From Prevotellaceae bacterium HUN156 (GTDB lineage Bacteria > Bacteroidota > Bacteroidia > Bacteroidales > Bacteroidaceae), in NCBI GenBank assembly GCA_900119285.1, contig FPIT01000005.1, positions 1-64,000 on the forward strand: a stretch of 64,000 bases of DNA, in the 5' to 3' direction. The position numbers and the translations under genes were made by a program. Positions within the stretch are counted from its first letter, which is position 1; each line of letters starts with the position of its first letter. Under the pieces are notes generated by a model. The model was not told the origin of the DNA. It searched no databases and saw only the letters and a program-made list of their open reading frames with translations. Below are positions 35,922-44,429 of this stretch, piece after piece.

Positions 35922-36737
35922 ATGAAAACATTCAAAACATTACTAGCCCTTATGGGTTTGATGGTAGCTGGTTCTTCGTTTGGTCAGAAGAAAGCCTTGG
36001 TATTGTACTATTCACAGACATCGAACACCAAAGCGGTGGCTCAGGAGATAGCCAAACGTACGGGTGCATATATCGAAGAGATTCAGGCTGTAAAGCCTTA
36101 TGATGGCGACTTCCAGGCAACTATCAGCCGCAGTCAGCAAGAACGCAATCAGGGTATCACTCCTGAGATTAAGCCCATCAAGGCTGACATCGCCAAGTAT
36201 GATGTTATATTCCTTGGCTATCCTATCTGGTTTGGCACCTATGCTCCTCCCATTGCCACCTTCCTTAACAAGGCAGACCTGAGTGGCAAGAAGGTAGTAC
36301 CTTTCGCTACCTTTGGTAGTGGCGGTTTGGATACCAGTATCAAGGATTTGGCTAAGAACGAGCCTAAGGCAGAGATACTGCCCGGTTATGGCGTTCGTGC
36401 CCTGCGTATGAAGGCTATGGAGAAAGAGGTGGATCAGTTCTTGAAGGCTAGTGGCTTTATCAAGGGTGAGTTCTTTGCTCCCAAACCATTCCCCGCTCCT
36501 CATGCAGTAAGTGAGGCAGAGTCAGCTATCTTTGACAAGGCAGTAGGTACTTATCCCATGATTCGTGCCAAGGCTGCTACTGTAGCTCAGCGTGATATTG
36601 AGGGCGGTGTGGAGTATCTGTTTACTGCAAAAGAAAGCCCCCGTGGACCTCAACAGGCAGGCCCAGCAGGGGAAATGAAAATCTATGTAACCGTGCTCAA
36701 TGGTCAGGAACCAGAGTTTACACAGGTTGCCAGATAA
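35922..36737 (+). CDS. Exported flavodoxin-like protein
   Basis: A 271-residue protein with a clear signal peptide (MKTFKTLLALMGLMVAGSSFG) followed by a flavodoxin fold: phosphate loop YYSQTSNTKAVAQEIAK, YDVIFLGYPIWFGTYAPPIA (flavin-edge Trp/Tyr), and VVPFATFGSGG. Flavodoxins are normally cytoplasmic, so export is notable. The extra C-terminal ~90 residues (APKPFPAPHAVSEAES onward) are not part of a standard flavodoxin. It converges with the DUF4625 gene, 2 bases apart. Confidence 0.85.
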   Translation: MKTFKTLLALMGLMVAGSSFGQKKALVLYYSQTSNTKAVAQEIAKRTGAYIEEIQAVKPYDGDFQATISRSQQERNQGITPEIKPIKADIAKYDVIFLGYPIWFGTYAPPIATFLNKADLSGKKVVPFATFGSGGLDTSIKDLAKNEPKAEILPGYGVRALRMKAMEKEVDQFLKASGFIKGEFFAPKPFPAPHAVSEAESAIFDKAVGTYPMIRAKAATVAQRDIEGGVEYLFTAKESPRGPQQAGPAGEMKIYVTVLNGQEPEFTQVAR

Positions 36738-36739
36738 TT

Positions 36740-37222
36740 CTAATCAACAATTTTAATGGCTACAGCGTGTAGCTGCTGCCAACCAGCACGATCGATGAGA
36801 CGAATCATAAAGTGATAGTCGCCTGTATCAATGTTAGCAGGAATCGTAATGTCGTGACGAGCAGTGAAGCTACGCTGACTAGCGGGAATCGTGAAGTCTT
36901 GGTTATATATCCAAGGGTTCACGATTTCTTCTTTTGATTTCTTCGCATCCATCTGACATTCTACTGGTGAAGTGCTGTGGGTGTGGTGGTCGAAATTGTG
37001 ATGAATCTCAATGTTGTAAGAACCCAATTCTGTATCGTCGGTAAACAGATAGTTGAAAGGAATCACTTCACCACGATGAAAGACTTCGCAGTCAATAGGC
37101 ACAGCTACGATACCCTGTGACGAGATAACGGGATAGGTCATATCTCTGTTTTCGTCGTCGCTAGAACTGCTGCACGCACTGAGTGCGCACAGCAGCATAA
37201 GAATCATAATGTTTTGTTTCAT
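36740..37222 (-). CDS. DUF4625-type lipoprotein
   Basis: A 160-residue lipoprotein with signal MKQNIMILMLLCALSAC and a Ser/Asp-rich tether. The domain carries histidine-dense segments (EIHHNFDHHTHS and DYHFMIRLIDRAGWQQLHA) that could bind a metal ion. I recognise it as the DUF4625 type, often encoded beside TonB receptors. It is the last gene of a four-gene minus-strand locus (membrane protein, TonB receptor, two lipoproteins). Confidence 0.8.
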   Translation of the reverse strand: MKQNIMILMLLCALSACSSSSDDENRDMTYPVISSQGIVAVPIDCEVFHRGEVIPFNYLFTDDTELGSYNIEIHHNFDHHTHSTSPVECQMDAKKSKEEIVNPWIYNQDFTIPASQRSFTARHDITIPANIDTGDYHFMIRLIDRAGWQQLHAVAIKIVD

Positions 37223-37254
37223 TTACTCTTTTTGTTATTGTTGGTGATGATGCC

Positions 37255-37689
37255 TTATTCTTCGTCTTCGTCATCATCCTCTTCTTCGGTGATACCCTTC
37301 TGAGCTGTTGTTGACTTACCATTAGCATCTGTCACTGTCAGCTTCAGCAGGTCGCCAACGACAACACCTTTATTATCAATGTCAACATGAACGTGGAATC
37401 CATCAATGTTTAGTACACCTATGTACTTGGCATCGGTCACATTCTTCGTCACCTTTACGTTATTGCCCTGTGCATCGGTAACAGTAATCTTGATGGCAGC
37501 AGTACGTCCGGGAGCATTTACATCTGCCTTGACACAGATCTCGCCATCCTCGATGTTTGCCTCATCCATTACGATAGTAGGTGCAGGAGCACTGTTATCG
37601 TCGTCATCGTCACTGCCACAAGAGCTAAAACCAAGAGAAAGAACACACGCGAAAGCCATCATCAGGCTCATATATTTGAAATTTTTCAT
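37255..37689 (-). CDS. Second DUF4625-like lipoprotein with acidic tail
   Basis: A 144-residue lipoprotein: signal MKNFKYMSLMMAFACVLSLGFSSC, tether GSDDDDDN, an Ig-like beta domain containing GFHVHVDIDN, and an acidic C-terminus of ten Glu/Asp residues (EEEDDDEDEE). Both the HVHVD motif and the acidic tail would suit divalent metal capture. It sits between the TonB receptor (43 bases upstream) and the other DUF4625 protein (32 bases downstream). Confidence 0.75.
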   Translation of the reverse strand: MKNFKYMSLMMAFACVLSLGFSSCGSDDDDDNSAPAPTIVMDEANIEDGEICVKADVNAPGRTAAIKITVTDAQGNNVKVTKNVTDAKYIGVLNIDGFHVHVDIDNKGVVVGDLLKLTVTDANGKSTTAQKGITEEEDDDEDEE

Positions 37690-37732
37690 TGTTGTCTAAT
37701 TATTAAAATATGAATTATGAATTGTCAATTAT

Positions 37733-39823
37733 TTAAAACTCCACTCCTACCATCATCGACAGGTTACGTCCAGGCTCAGGCACATCGATAAGTCGATAGT
37801 AGCTCGTATGGTCGTAATATCGTTTGTCCAGCAGATTGTCTGCATGTAGTACTACGTGGAGGGTTGTATGGTGCAGCTTGAAATCCTTTCCTGCTGCAAA
37901 GTTCAGTGTCCAAAAGCCGTCTGTAGGCTTTTCTGGGGGAACAATCTCATCTTGTTTACCTACAACATGGGCAGTAAGGCCAATGGTGAGTGGTGAATGG
38001 TGAGTGCTGGATAGTGAATACTTCACTCCCAAATCTACTGACCATGGCGTGCTAAAAGGTAGCGTATAGCCTTTCTTCTCACCCGATTGCTGACGAGCAT
38101 ACAGATATTCGCCCTGTGCGTGAGCCTGCCACTGGTCGGCAAACTTCCATGTCAGCTGAGCCTCTAATCCATAGCGCAGCACACTGGCCTGCGTATAGTT
38201 GTACAGCTGCAAGCCCTCCACATACTGCGAGGTGGGATTCAGGTAGATATAGTTCGGGAAGTAGTTCAGGTATGGATCCACCTGTATGTCCCATTCATCA
38301 TTCGCCCAACTGATGCTGGCATCAATCTGATAAGACTCTTCTGGGTCTAATTGCTGATTGCCTCGCTCATAGCGGAAGATATGGTAGTTGATTCCGTCGG
38401 CACCCAGTTCTTTGGGAATAGGCATGCGGAAACTCTTACCAATGTTGGCCTTCATCACCCATAGACCTGTGGCGTAGTTAATTCCTGCAGACCATGTCAG
38501 ACTATTAAAGTGTCGGCGCATATCTGAAGAACGCTCCACATACACTAACTCTGAGCCTACGGGTGTCTGATACCAGTCATGATAACTATGGATATGCGTC
38601 TCTGCATGGTCGTAGCGCACACCCGCATTCAGTATCAGGTTTTCGCCAAGGGTATAGCGGTCCATCAGGAAGGCACCCATGCTCAGCGTCTCAAAGTCGG
38701 GTATGATAAATCCCCAACCACTGCGACGATTATGCTGATACTCACCACTGATGCCTGTACGCACCTCATGACTGCCCACTACCTGTCGCCATTGCAGGTT
38801 GCCGGTATAGGTGTTCTTGTCGAAGCGACGCTCCAGCGAACCATCAGGTTGTGGCATATAACCGTGACTGATAGGCTCTGAGAGTTCCTCTCGTCGATTG
38901 TTCTGATAAGCCAAGTTTAACTCTATCGAGGAGGCATCTGTACGCCATGTAGTATGACTGAGCACCTTCAGATGGTTCACCCACTGATAGGGTAAATCAA
39001 TGTCGCGGCGCGAGTGGTCGTAGTCAATATCCGAGAGGCGCACCTCCAAGCCATGTGCATTGGCAAAGAATCCGCTCTTGGAATAGCTGTCAGAGATGCG
39101 CAGGTCGGTATGGAAGTTATATCCCGCATATCCTAACATTACACTACCATCACGCTCACAACCAGCTGTATTGCGCAGGCGGTTGTCTTTCAGCTTTATC
39201 CAATAGGAATAATATTGAATGCTATCTGTAGGCACCTTGTAGTCGGCATAGTCTATCAGTGTTGCGTTAGCACGATAGAACCAGTGCCCCAACTTACCTT
39301 CCAACTTAGCCGATATGCCCAACTGCTCATTGTTTGTTCGTCCAAAGAGTTGTACGCTACCACTGATACGTTCGGTGGGCACGTGATTGGTATAGAGGCT
39401 GAGCACGCCACCAATGGCATCACTACCATAGAGCAATGCCGCAGGACCCTTGATGACTTCTGCACGGTCTATAGAGAATTGGTCTATCTCCAGTCCGTGA
39501 TCGTCACCCCACTGCTGTCCCTCGTGCTTGACACCGTCTTCAGAAACTGCCAAGCGATTGAAACCCAAGCCACGTATTGTTGGCTTCGACTGTCCACTAC
39601 CTATTGCCATTGCCTTCACACCAGGAATGCCCTCTAGCGTCTGCATCAGACTTCCTGCAATGTTCTGCTGAAGGAAGTCGCGCGTGACCTGCACTTCTGA
39701 CTGCGACGTACGCATCTGGTAGTCGCGTCGCTGCTGACCAGTAACGGTAACACCTTCAAGCGCAATGACACTGTCGGCTGGTGCTGATGCATAAAGCATA
39801 GCAGCCAGTAACATGTTTATCAT
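37733..39823 (-). CDS. TonB-dependent outer membrane receptor, probable metal uptake
   Basis: A 696-residue 22-strand barrel with plug. The start at 39823 gives a short signal (MINMLLAAMLYASA); the frame upstream overlaps the next gene and is not used. No carboxypeptidase-like extension is present, so it is not SusC-like. The plug shows TPTIRGLGF-type pattern (KPTIRGLGFNRLAV), QWGDDHGLEID and RAEVIKGPAALLYGSDAIGGV. The GDDHG segment resembles zinc/copper receptors such as ZnuD/OprC (family knowledge). Residues encoded near 37983-38020 (STHHSPLTIG) derive from a GGTGAGTGGTGAATGG simple repeat. Metal specificity is inferred from the neighbours. Confidence 0.85.
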   Translation of the reverse strand: MINMLLAAMLYASAPADSVIALEGVTVTGQQRRDYQMRTSQSEVQVTRDFLQQNIAGSLMQTLEGIPGVKAMAIGSGQSKPTIRGLGFNRLAVSEDGVKHEGQQWGDDHGLEIDQFSIDRAEVIKGPAALLYGSDAIGGVLSLYTNHVPTERISGSVQLFGRTNNEQLGISAKLEGKLGHWFYRANATLIDYADYKVPTDSIQYYSYWIKLKDNRLRNTAGCERDGSVMLGYAGYNFHTDLRISDSYSKSGFFANAHGLEVRLSDIDYDHSRRDIDLPYQWVNHLKVLSHTTWRTDASSIELNLAYQNNRREELSEPISHGYMPQPDGSLERRFDKNTYTGNLQWRQVVGSHEVRTGISGEYQHNRRSGWGFIIPDFETLSMGAFLMDRYTLGENLILNAGVRYDHAETHIHSYHDWYQTPVGSELVYVERSSDMRRHFNSLTWSAGINYATGLWVMKANIGKSFRMPIPKELGADGINYHIFRYERGNQQLDPEESYQIDASISWANDEWDIQVDPYLNYFPNYIYLNPTSQYVEGLQLYNYTQASVLRYGLEAQLTWKFADQWQAHAQGEYLYARQQSGEKKGYTLPFSTPWSVDLGVKYSLSSTHHSPLTIGLTAHVVGKQDEIVPPEKPTDGFWTLNFAAGKDFKLHHTTLHVVLHADNLLDKRYYDHTSYYRLIDVPEPGRNLSMMVGVEF

Positions 39824-39888
39824 ACTGTCTTGTCTGTTTGAATAATTAAATAAAAAGATGAGATTTTTCCCTCTTCTCAGAGGACTAT

Positions 39889-40233
39889 TCAAACAAACGG
39901 AGGAGCACGGAATGATGGGATGCCACATGCATCAAGGCTGATATCGCACTGACGCTGGGCATACTGAGTTTTACATAAACGGCGAAGAGGAACTACTGTT
40001 GCTACGGTAGCAACCACGAACGACATAGTAAGAAACTGACAGAGCACACAAGAGTGAATGGTGGTGGGCAGTTCGGCTAAGTGTCCGTGACATTTATGCT
40101 GTACGCATCCGCTACAGTTCTCTTCTGCTAATTCGGAACTTTCGTGTACGTGAACCGACGACAGGATAAGCATTGGCACAAATACTGCCAACATTATCCA
40201 TGATGCAATATGTCTTTTCTTCTTCACGTTCAC
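39889..40233 (-). CDS. Cys/His-rich membrane protein (DUF2946-like)
   Basis: A 114-residue protein with two membrane helices (about 11-28 and 65-88) and between them HVHESSELAEENCSGCVQHK and CHGHLAEL, a cluster of Cys and His typical of metal handling. It resembles the small DUF2946 proteins that accompany copper/zinc TonB receptors. The start is a GTG at 40233, six to seven bases after the -7 box (40246-40239), so the message appears leaderless. First gene of the putative metal locus. Confidence 0.7.
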   Translation of the reverse strand: MNVKKKRHIASWIMLAVFVPMLILSSVHVHESSELAEENCSGCVQHKCHGHLAELPTTIHSCVLCQFLTMSFVVATVATVVPLRRLCKTQYAQRQCDISLDACGIPSFRAPPFV

Positions 40234-40238
40234 GGGTG

Positions 40239-40246
40239 CAAAATTA
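40239..40246 (-). promoter_or_regulatory. -7 box of the putative metal-uptake operon
   Basis: TAATTTTG on the minus strand, ending 5 bases before the GTG start codon at 40233. Confidence 0.5.
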
Positions 40247-40313
40247 CGAAAAACTTAGATATCTGCAAAAAGAATGGAGAAAAAACTGTCTCTAAACCAT
40301 TGAGCAACACTAG

Positions 40314-40352
40314 AAATCCCCTATAGTAGGTATTCCTTGCTATAGGGGATTT
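40314..40352. terminator. Terminator after the second carboxylesterase gene
   Basis: AAATCCCCTATAG (40314-40326) pairs perfectly with CTATAGGGGATTT (40340-40352). Confidence 0.8.
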
Positions 40353-40372
40353 GATAGTGTCTAGAAAGTTTT

Positions 40373-41860
40373 TTATTTTGCCAAGATGGGTGCGCCCATC
40401 TCACTGGCTTCCTTATTATTGCCATCCAACTTGAAGAGCATAAACTGTGGCGATGCTGCCGTGCAAGGCTTCCAGCCCAGTCCTTCGCCCTCACCATTAG
40501 GATTACCACACTTCACGAAGTTGGTCCAAGCAGTGAGCATCTTCTCTGAGAGATCCCAGTCGCCCTGTGTCCAAGGACGCCAGCAGTGCTTCAGGCTCTT
40601 GAAGACATACCACAAATCGCTGGAGTGGAAGGCGCCCTTCAGGCGGTCGGTAATCTCGGGATGCTTGCCATCATCAGGCAATGGACGGGCAAACTCATAA
40701 GCCCATGCCTTGCTGCCCTGTTCCTGACGAACTTTACAGAACTCTGCAATACCAGGTCCCATAGCACCCAAGTCATTGAGTGTATATCCAATCATATATG
40801 GCACGTCAGCTATCGTACCACCACGGGCAGCCTCTTCGAAACTCTTCAGTGAGACATAGCCATCTATGATAGGACGCTCCATCAAGAACAGGTCGGTCTT
40901 GTTTACCATATTATATAAAGCACCGATGGTATACATAATCTCGGTAGAAGCGTTGCGCAACTTCTCCAGATCAGTCAGTCCAGCCCAGTCCATCACCTTC
41001 TTAGTCTCTGCCTCGCTCTCTGCTAGCGTAGGATTATAGGTAAAGAACTTATTCATCGGTGTGGCAGGCTTAGCCTCCTCGCCTTCCTTCGCAGGAACCA
41101 TAAGACCACCACCACTCATAATAACTGCCTTGTGGAACAAGCCGCGAGCCAGAGGACTTTCACACAATGTACGTACACTACCTGCGCCAGCACTCTGACC
41201 AAAGATAGTCACATTGTCGGGGTCGCCACCAAACTGGGCGATATTATCTCTTACCCATTTCAGAGATTGTATCTGGTCAAGGATACCATAGTTTCCGCTT
41301 ACATGATGAGGACTCTCTGCTGACAGTTCGGGGTGTGTCATAAAGCCGAAGATGCCCAAGCGATAGTTGATAGTTACGAGCACTACATCCTTTGCAGCCC
41401 ACTCCTGACCATCAAACTCAGGTTCTGTGCCCCATCCTTCGCGATAGCCTCCACCGTGAATCCACAGTGCAACAGGCAACTTCTTATGCGTCTCGCCAGC
41501 AGCCTTGGTCCATACATTCAGGTAGAGACAGTCCTCACTATAGGGAGCCTCATCACCGTAGCCCCATTCTGAAGCATAACCACCAGGCAGATGAGAAGAT
41601 TGGAAACCTGGGTGACCGAACTTGTCACATACACGAACGCTGTCCCATGCCACAACGGGCTGAGGCTCTCTCCAACGAAGGTCTCCGATTGGTGGTGCTG
41701 CATAAGGGATTCCCTTATAAGCACACACACCAGGGATTTCAGTTTGCACACCCAGTATCTGACCGCCCTCAACGGACAGCACAGGTACGTCAGTTTCTTC
41801 TTCCATAGGGTTACAACCCAGGAATGCCAGCAACGGCAGAACATACAAAAGTTTTTTCAT
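40373..41860 (-). CDS. Type-B carboxylesterase, lipoprotein form
   Basis: A 495-residue paralogue of the esterase at 33038-34576. The start at 41860 (MKKLLYVLPLLAFLGC) gives a lipoprotein signal; an ATG one codon earlier is equally possible. Same motifs: YKGIPYAAPP, EDCLYLNVW, HGGGYREG, nucleophile FGQSAGAGS, FHSSDLWYVF. It differs in a different central insert (EEAKPATPMNKFFTYNPT) and in being membrane-tethered instead of soluble. The pair brackets the lipoprotein/flavodoxin/metal genes. Confidence 0.92.
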   Translation of the reverse strand: MKKLLYVLPLLAFLGCNPMEEETDVPVLSVEGGQILGVQTEIPGVCAYKGIPYAAPPIGDLRWREPQPVVAWDSVRVCDKFGHPGFQSSHLPGGYASEWGYGDEAPYSEDCLYLNVWTKAAGETHKKLPVALWIHGGGYREGWGTEPEFDGQEWAAKDVVLVTINYRLGIFGFMTHPELSAESPHHVSGNYGILDQIQSLKWVRDNIAQFGGDPDNVTIFGQSAGAGSVRTLCESPLARGLFHKAVIMSGGGLMVPAKEGEEAKPATPMNKFFTYNPTLAESEAETKKVMDWAGLTDLEKLRNASTEIMYTIGALYNMVNKTDLFLMERPIIDGYVSLKSFEEAARGGTIADVPYMIGYTLNDLGAMGPGIAEFCKVRQEQGSKAWAYEFARPLPDDGKHPEITDRLKGAFHSSDLWYVFKSLKHCWRPWTQGDWDLSEKMLTAWTNFVKCGNPNGEGEGLGWKPCTAASPQFMLFKLDGNNKEASEMGAPILAK

Positions 41861-41889
41861 CAAAAATATAAGTTATTGGTTGAACGATG

Positions 41890-41897
41890 CAAAGATA
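41890..41897 (-). promoter_or_regulatory. -7 box of the second carboxylesterase gene
   Basis: TATCTTTG on the minus strand, 29 bases upstream of the start. Confidence 0.6.
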
Positions 41898-41999
41898 CTT
41901 TAAAATATAAATGCAAGATTTTTAATATGTTACAAAAAGTTTACGGATTGTTGCATAGTGTTACAAAGGATAAAGATGACAATTGTTATGATACAAATA

Positions 42000-42035
42000 A
42001 AGAAGCCAGCTAGTATTTTACTACCGGCTGGCTCC
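42000..42035 (-). terminator. Terminator of the M6 protease gene
   Basis: AGCCAGC (42004-42010) with GCTGGCT (42027-42033); TTCTTTATTTG follows on the minus strand. Confidence 0.65.
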
Positions 42036-42064
42036 TTCTCGCGTTTCATAGTATACCTGATCTG

Positions 42065-44248
42065 TTACTTAACAATTTTCTTGCCGTTGATGATGTATAA
42101 TCCTCTTGGCAAGAGGTCAGGGTCAGTGCCGACGAATCGGCCATCAATTGTGTAAATCTTGTTTGTAGTTGTTTTGTGTGTATTAATGTTTTCGATTGCA
42201 GTCTTTGTATTATCCACAACGAGAACCTCGTCGAGGAAGAAGCGCTTAGCAGGAGTGAATACGAGCTTCACATTACCCGCACCAGTCATCTTTACTGTGT
42301 AGGTAGTCCACTGGCTGCCCGTCAGAGTAACTATTGCAGGTTCAAAGATAACTGTAGCTCCTTCAGCAGAAAGCTTCAGCTCCTTACCATCGTTACCCCA
42401 TCCTGCAGCATTGAAGGTAAGAGTAGCCTCGTTGGTTGTAGTGAACTCAGGAGAAGTAGCAATGCCAACTTCACTGCCCTTACCAAAGCGAGCGCACTGG
42501 TAGCCACCATAGTATGCCTTAGAATACCATCCGTCGTTATCGGGATTGAATTCGGTAGACCTACCAGCTACGGTAGAACCCCACTGACCATCGTTAGCAC
42601 CATTACCTGAGCACTGGTCGAATGACTCATAGAAGAGGGCACCCTCAACCACGGGCTTGTCGCCACCGCCTTGAGTACCACCACCATTGTCATCGTTGCC
42701 AGTGGTAGTGCCTGCAACATACTTGAATGAGATAGTACCATCAGTATTCTGAGTAATGCTCTCTACAGAACCACTCATCCAATAAGTACCATTGCTGGTC
42801 TTGGTGAAGAACTGAGCAGCCTTCTTAGCTACATTGTCATAGGTCTTGAAATCCTTGTTGAACGCTTTAACCTTATTATATGGGAAGGTTTCCGCATCAT
42901 CATAGTACTTGGTTCCTTGATAAGTCATAGAACTATATTTCCCATCGGCTGGAACCACTGTCATACGCTGATGACTTGGAGTATCGTTGGGAGCATTCTG
43001 TTCCCATACGCTCGCATTATAATCGCAGTGTGTAATCAGCAAACCAGCATAGGGTAGCGAAGCATCCCAACCCTCAAACTGGCGGTTCTCCAGCAGATAA
43101 TACTCGTTTTCGTTCTTATCATTATAGATAATGTAAAACTCACCACCATTCTGCAACGACTTCATATTACGTACTTCTACGTTGTCTGCTTTCAGCTCGA
43201 TAGGCTCTTCCCATCCAGCAAACCAACGCTCGTAGGCAGTATAACCTGCAGGCTGGAAGCCATCACCATTGTAAGAACCTTGGTCCATCAGATCCCAAGA
43301 ACCCATGCCCTGACCACCGCTATAGTCGGTATCGTAGAAGTCGGGATAACCCAAACAGTGGCTGTACTCATGACACATGGTACCAATACCGCCAATATTA
43401 CCCGTCTCTCCATCCAGTTCTGGTCCACAAGCATAGCTGTTAACATACAGGTCGGTTCCTACTGCTACAGGACCTGAACCGTCACCATAATTGTTGGAAG
43501 AATAAAGATCGTAAGCATGAGGCCAAATGGTGTCTTCTGCACCACCGTCTGCTTCGCCCTTACCAGCATATACTACATATACCTGATCTATATAGCCATC
43601 ACCGTCCCAATCGTAGGGAGTCCAGTCTTCTACCTGCTCCTTAGCTAGTTCTACTGCCTCGCAAATCATCTCGCCGGGATGCTCGTCATTATCGCCAGAA
43701 TCGTTACCGCCATAGTAGCTGGTATTCTTGCTGACGGTCAGCGGACCAACAACGTCGAAGTCTAGTGTAAACTTACCACGGCTCTGAGCCTTGAAGTAGT
43801 CTGCCATCGAACCCTTGAAGTTGCCTTCAGAGAAACCTTCCTCATTGGCGATACGCTGATAGAATGCGTTATTGTGATTGGTCTTAAACGATTTATCTTG
43901 AAAGTTTACCAACAAGATAATTGCTTTCTTATCTCCCAAAATAGTTGTAGGATGCCCAAAGGTACGCTTCTGAACGCGTTTTGCATTCACCTTGGCACGA
44001 CGTACCTTTGCACGCTCAATAACAGTATTCTTCTCAATTTGTTTGTAGATTTTAGTATTGCCTTGTGCGGCATAGGCTTTGCCATCTTCAGCTACCCAGA
44101 AGTGACCATGTTCGTCACCAACGAGTTGTGCTTTTACTTCTGTACCGTCTTGCAGCTTCAGCGTCTTCCAGACGCCTTTCTTTGCTGGTACCGCCATCAT
44201 TGTCATGGTTGTTGCCATGAGCAACATGGTCACGAAAAATTTCTTCAT
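42065..44248 (-). CDS. M6-family metalloprotease, type IX secreted
   Basis: A 727-residue secreted zinc protease with a signal peptide (MKKFFVTMLLMATTMTMMAVPA). The M6 (immune inhibitor A-like) catalytic region shows MCHEYSHCLGYPD (HExxH with the third ligand downstream) near 290, then GSWDLMDQGSYNG, the Met-turn-like segment of the family. A beta-jellyroll at about 540-680 precedes the C-terminal tail TIDGRFVGTDPDLLPRGLY-IINGKKIVK, which is a type IX (Por) sorting domain. It probably degrades host or dietary protein outside the cell. Confidence 0.88.
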   Translation of the reverse strand: MKKFFVTMLLMATTMTMMAVPAKKGVWKTLKLQDGTEVKAQLVGDEHGHFWVAEDGKAYAAQGNTKIYKQIEKNTVIERAKVRRAKVNAKRVQKRTFGHPTTILGDKKAIILLVNFQDKSFKTNHNNAFYQRIANEEGFSEGNFKGSMADYFKAQSRGKFTLDFDVVGPLTVSKNTSYYGGNDSGDNDEHPGEMICEAVELAKEQVEDWTPYDWDGDGYIDQVYVVYAGKGEADGGAEDTIWPHAYDLYSSNNYGDGSGPVAVGTDLYVNSYACGPELDGETGNIGGIGTMCHEYSHCLGYPDFYDTDYSGGQGMGSWDLMDQGSYNGDGFQPAGYTAYERWFAGWEEPIELKADNVEVRNMKSLQNGGEFYIIYNDKNENEYYLLENRQFEGWDASLPYAGLLITHCDYNASVWEQNAPNDTPSHQRMTVVPADGKYSSMTYQGTKYYDDAETFPYNKVKAFNKDFKTYDNVAKKAAQFFTKTSNGTYWMSGSVESITQNTDGTISFKYVAGTTTGNDDNGGGTQGGGDKPVVEGALFYESFDQCSGNGANDGQWGSTVAGRSTEFNPDNDGWYSKAYYGGYQCARFGKGSEVGIATSPEFTTTNEATLTFNAAGWGNDGKELKLSAEGATVIFEPAIVTLTGSQWTTYTVKMTGAGNVKLVFTPAKRFFLDEVLVVDNTKTAIENINTHKTTTNKIYTIDGRFVGTDPDLLPRGLYIINGKKIVK

Positions 44249-44340
44249 GTTTTTAATTCTTAGTTTGTTATCTCTTTATTGTGATTCAGTTTATTTTCTG
44301 ATTATCCTGTGCCACTCTTAACATAGTTAAGAAGTCGCAA

Positions 44341-44390
44341 AGGGCTGCAAAGGTAGGCAATTATTTTCATTTGCCCAACTTTGCAGCTCT
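44341..44390 (-). promoter_or_regulatory. Promoter of the M6 gene inside an inverted repeat
   Basis: The -7 box TACCTTTG is at 44355-44348 (minus). It lies in arm AGGGCTGCAAAGGTAGGCAA (44341-44360), mirrored by TTGCCCAACTTTGCAGCTCT (44371-44390). The hairpin may also terminate the upstream endonuclease gene. Confidence 0.55.
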
Positions 44391-44429
44391 CGTAATTGTA
44401 TAAATTATGTATATTTAACGATTGCGTCT

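Noticed and set aside
39824..39928. N-terminal extension of the TonB receptor
   Set aside because: It overlaps the upstream Cys/His-rich gene and would bury the signal peptide.
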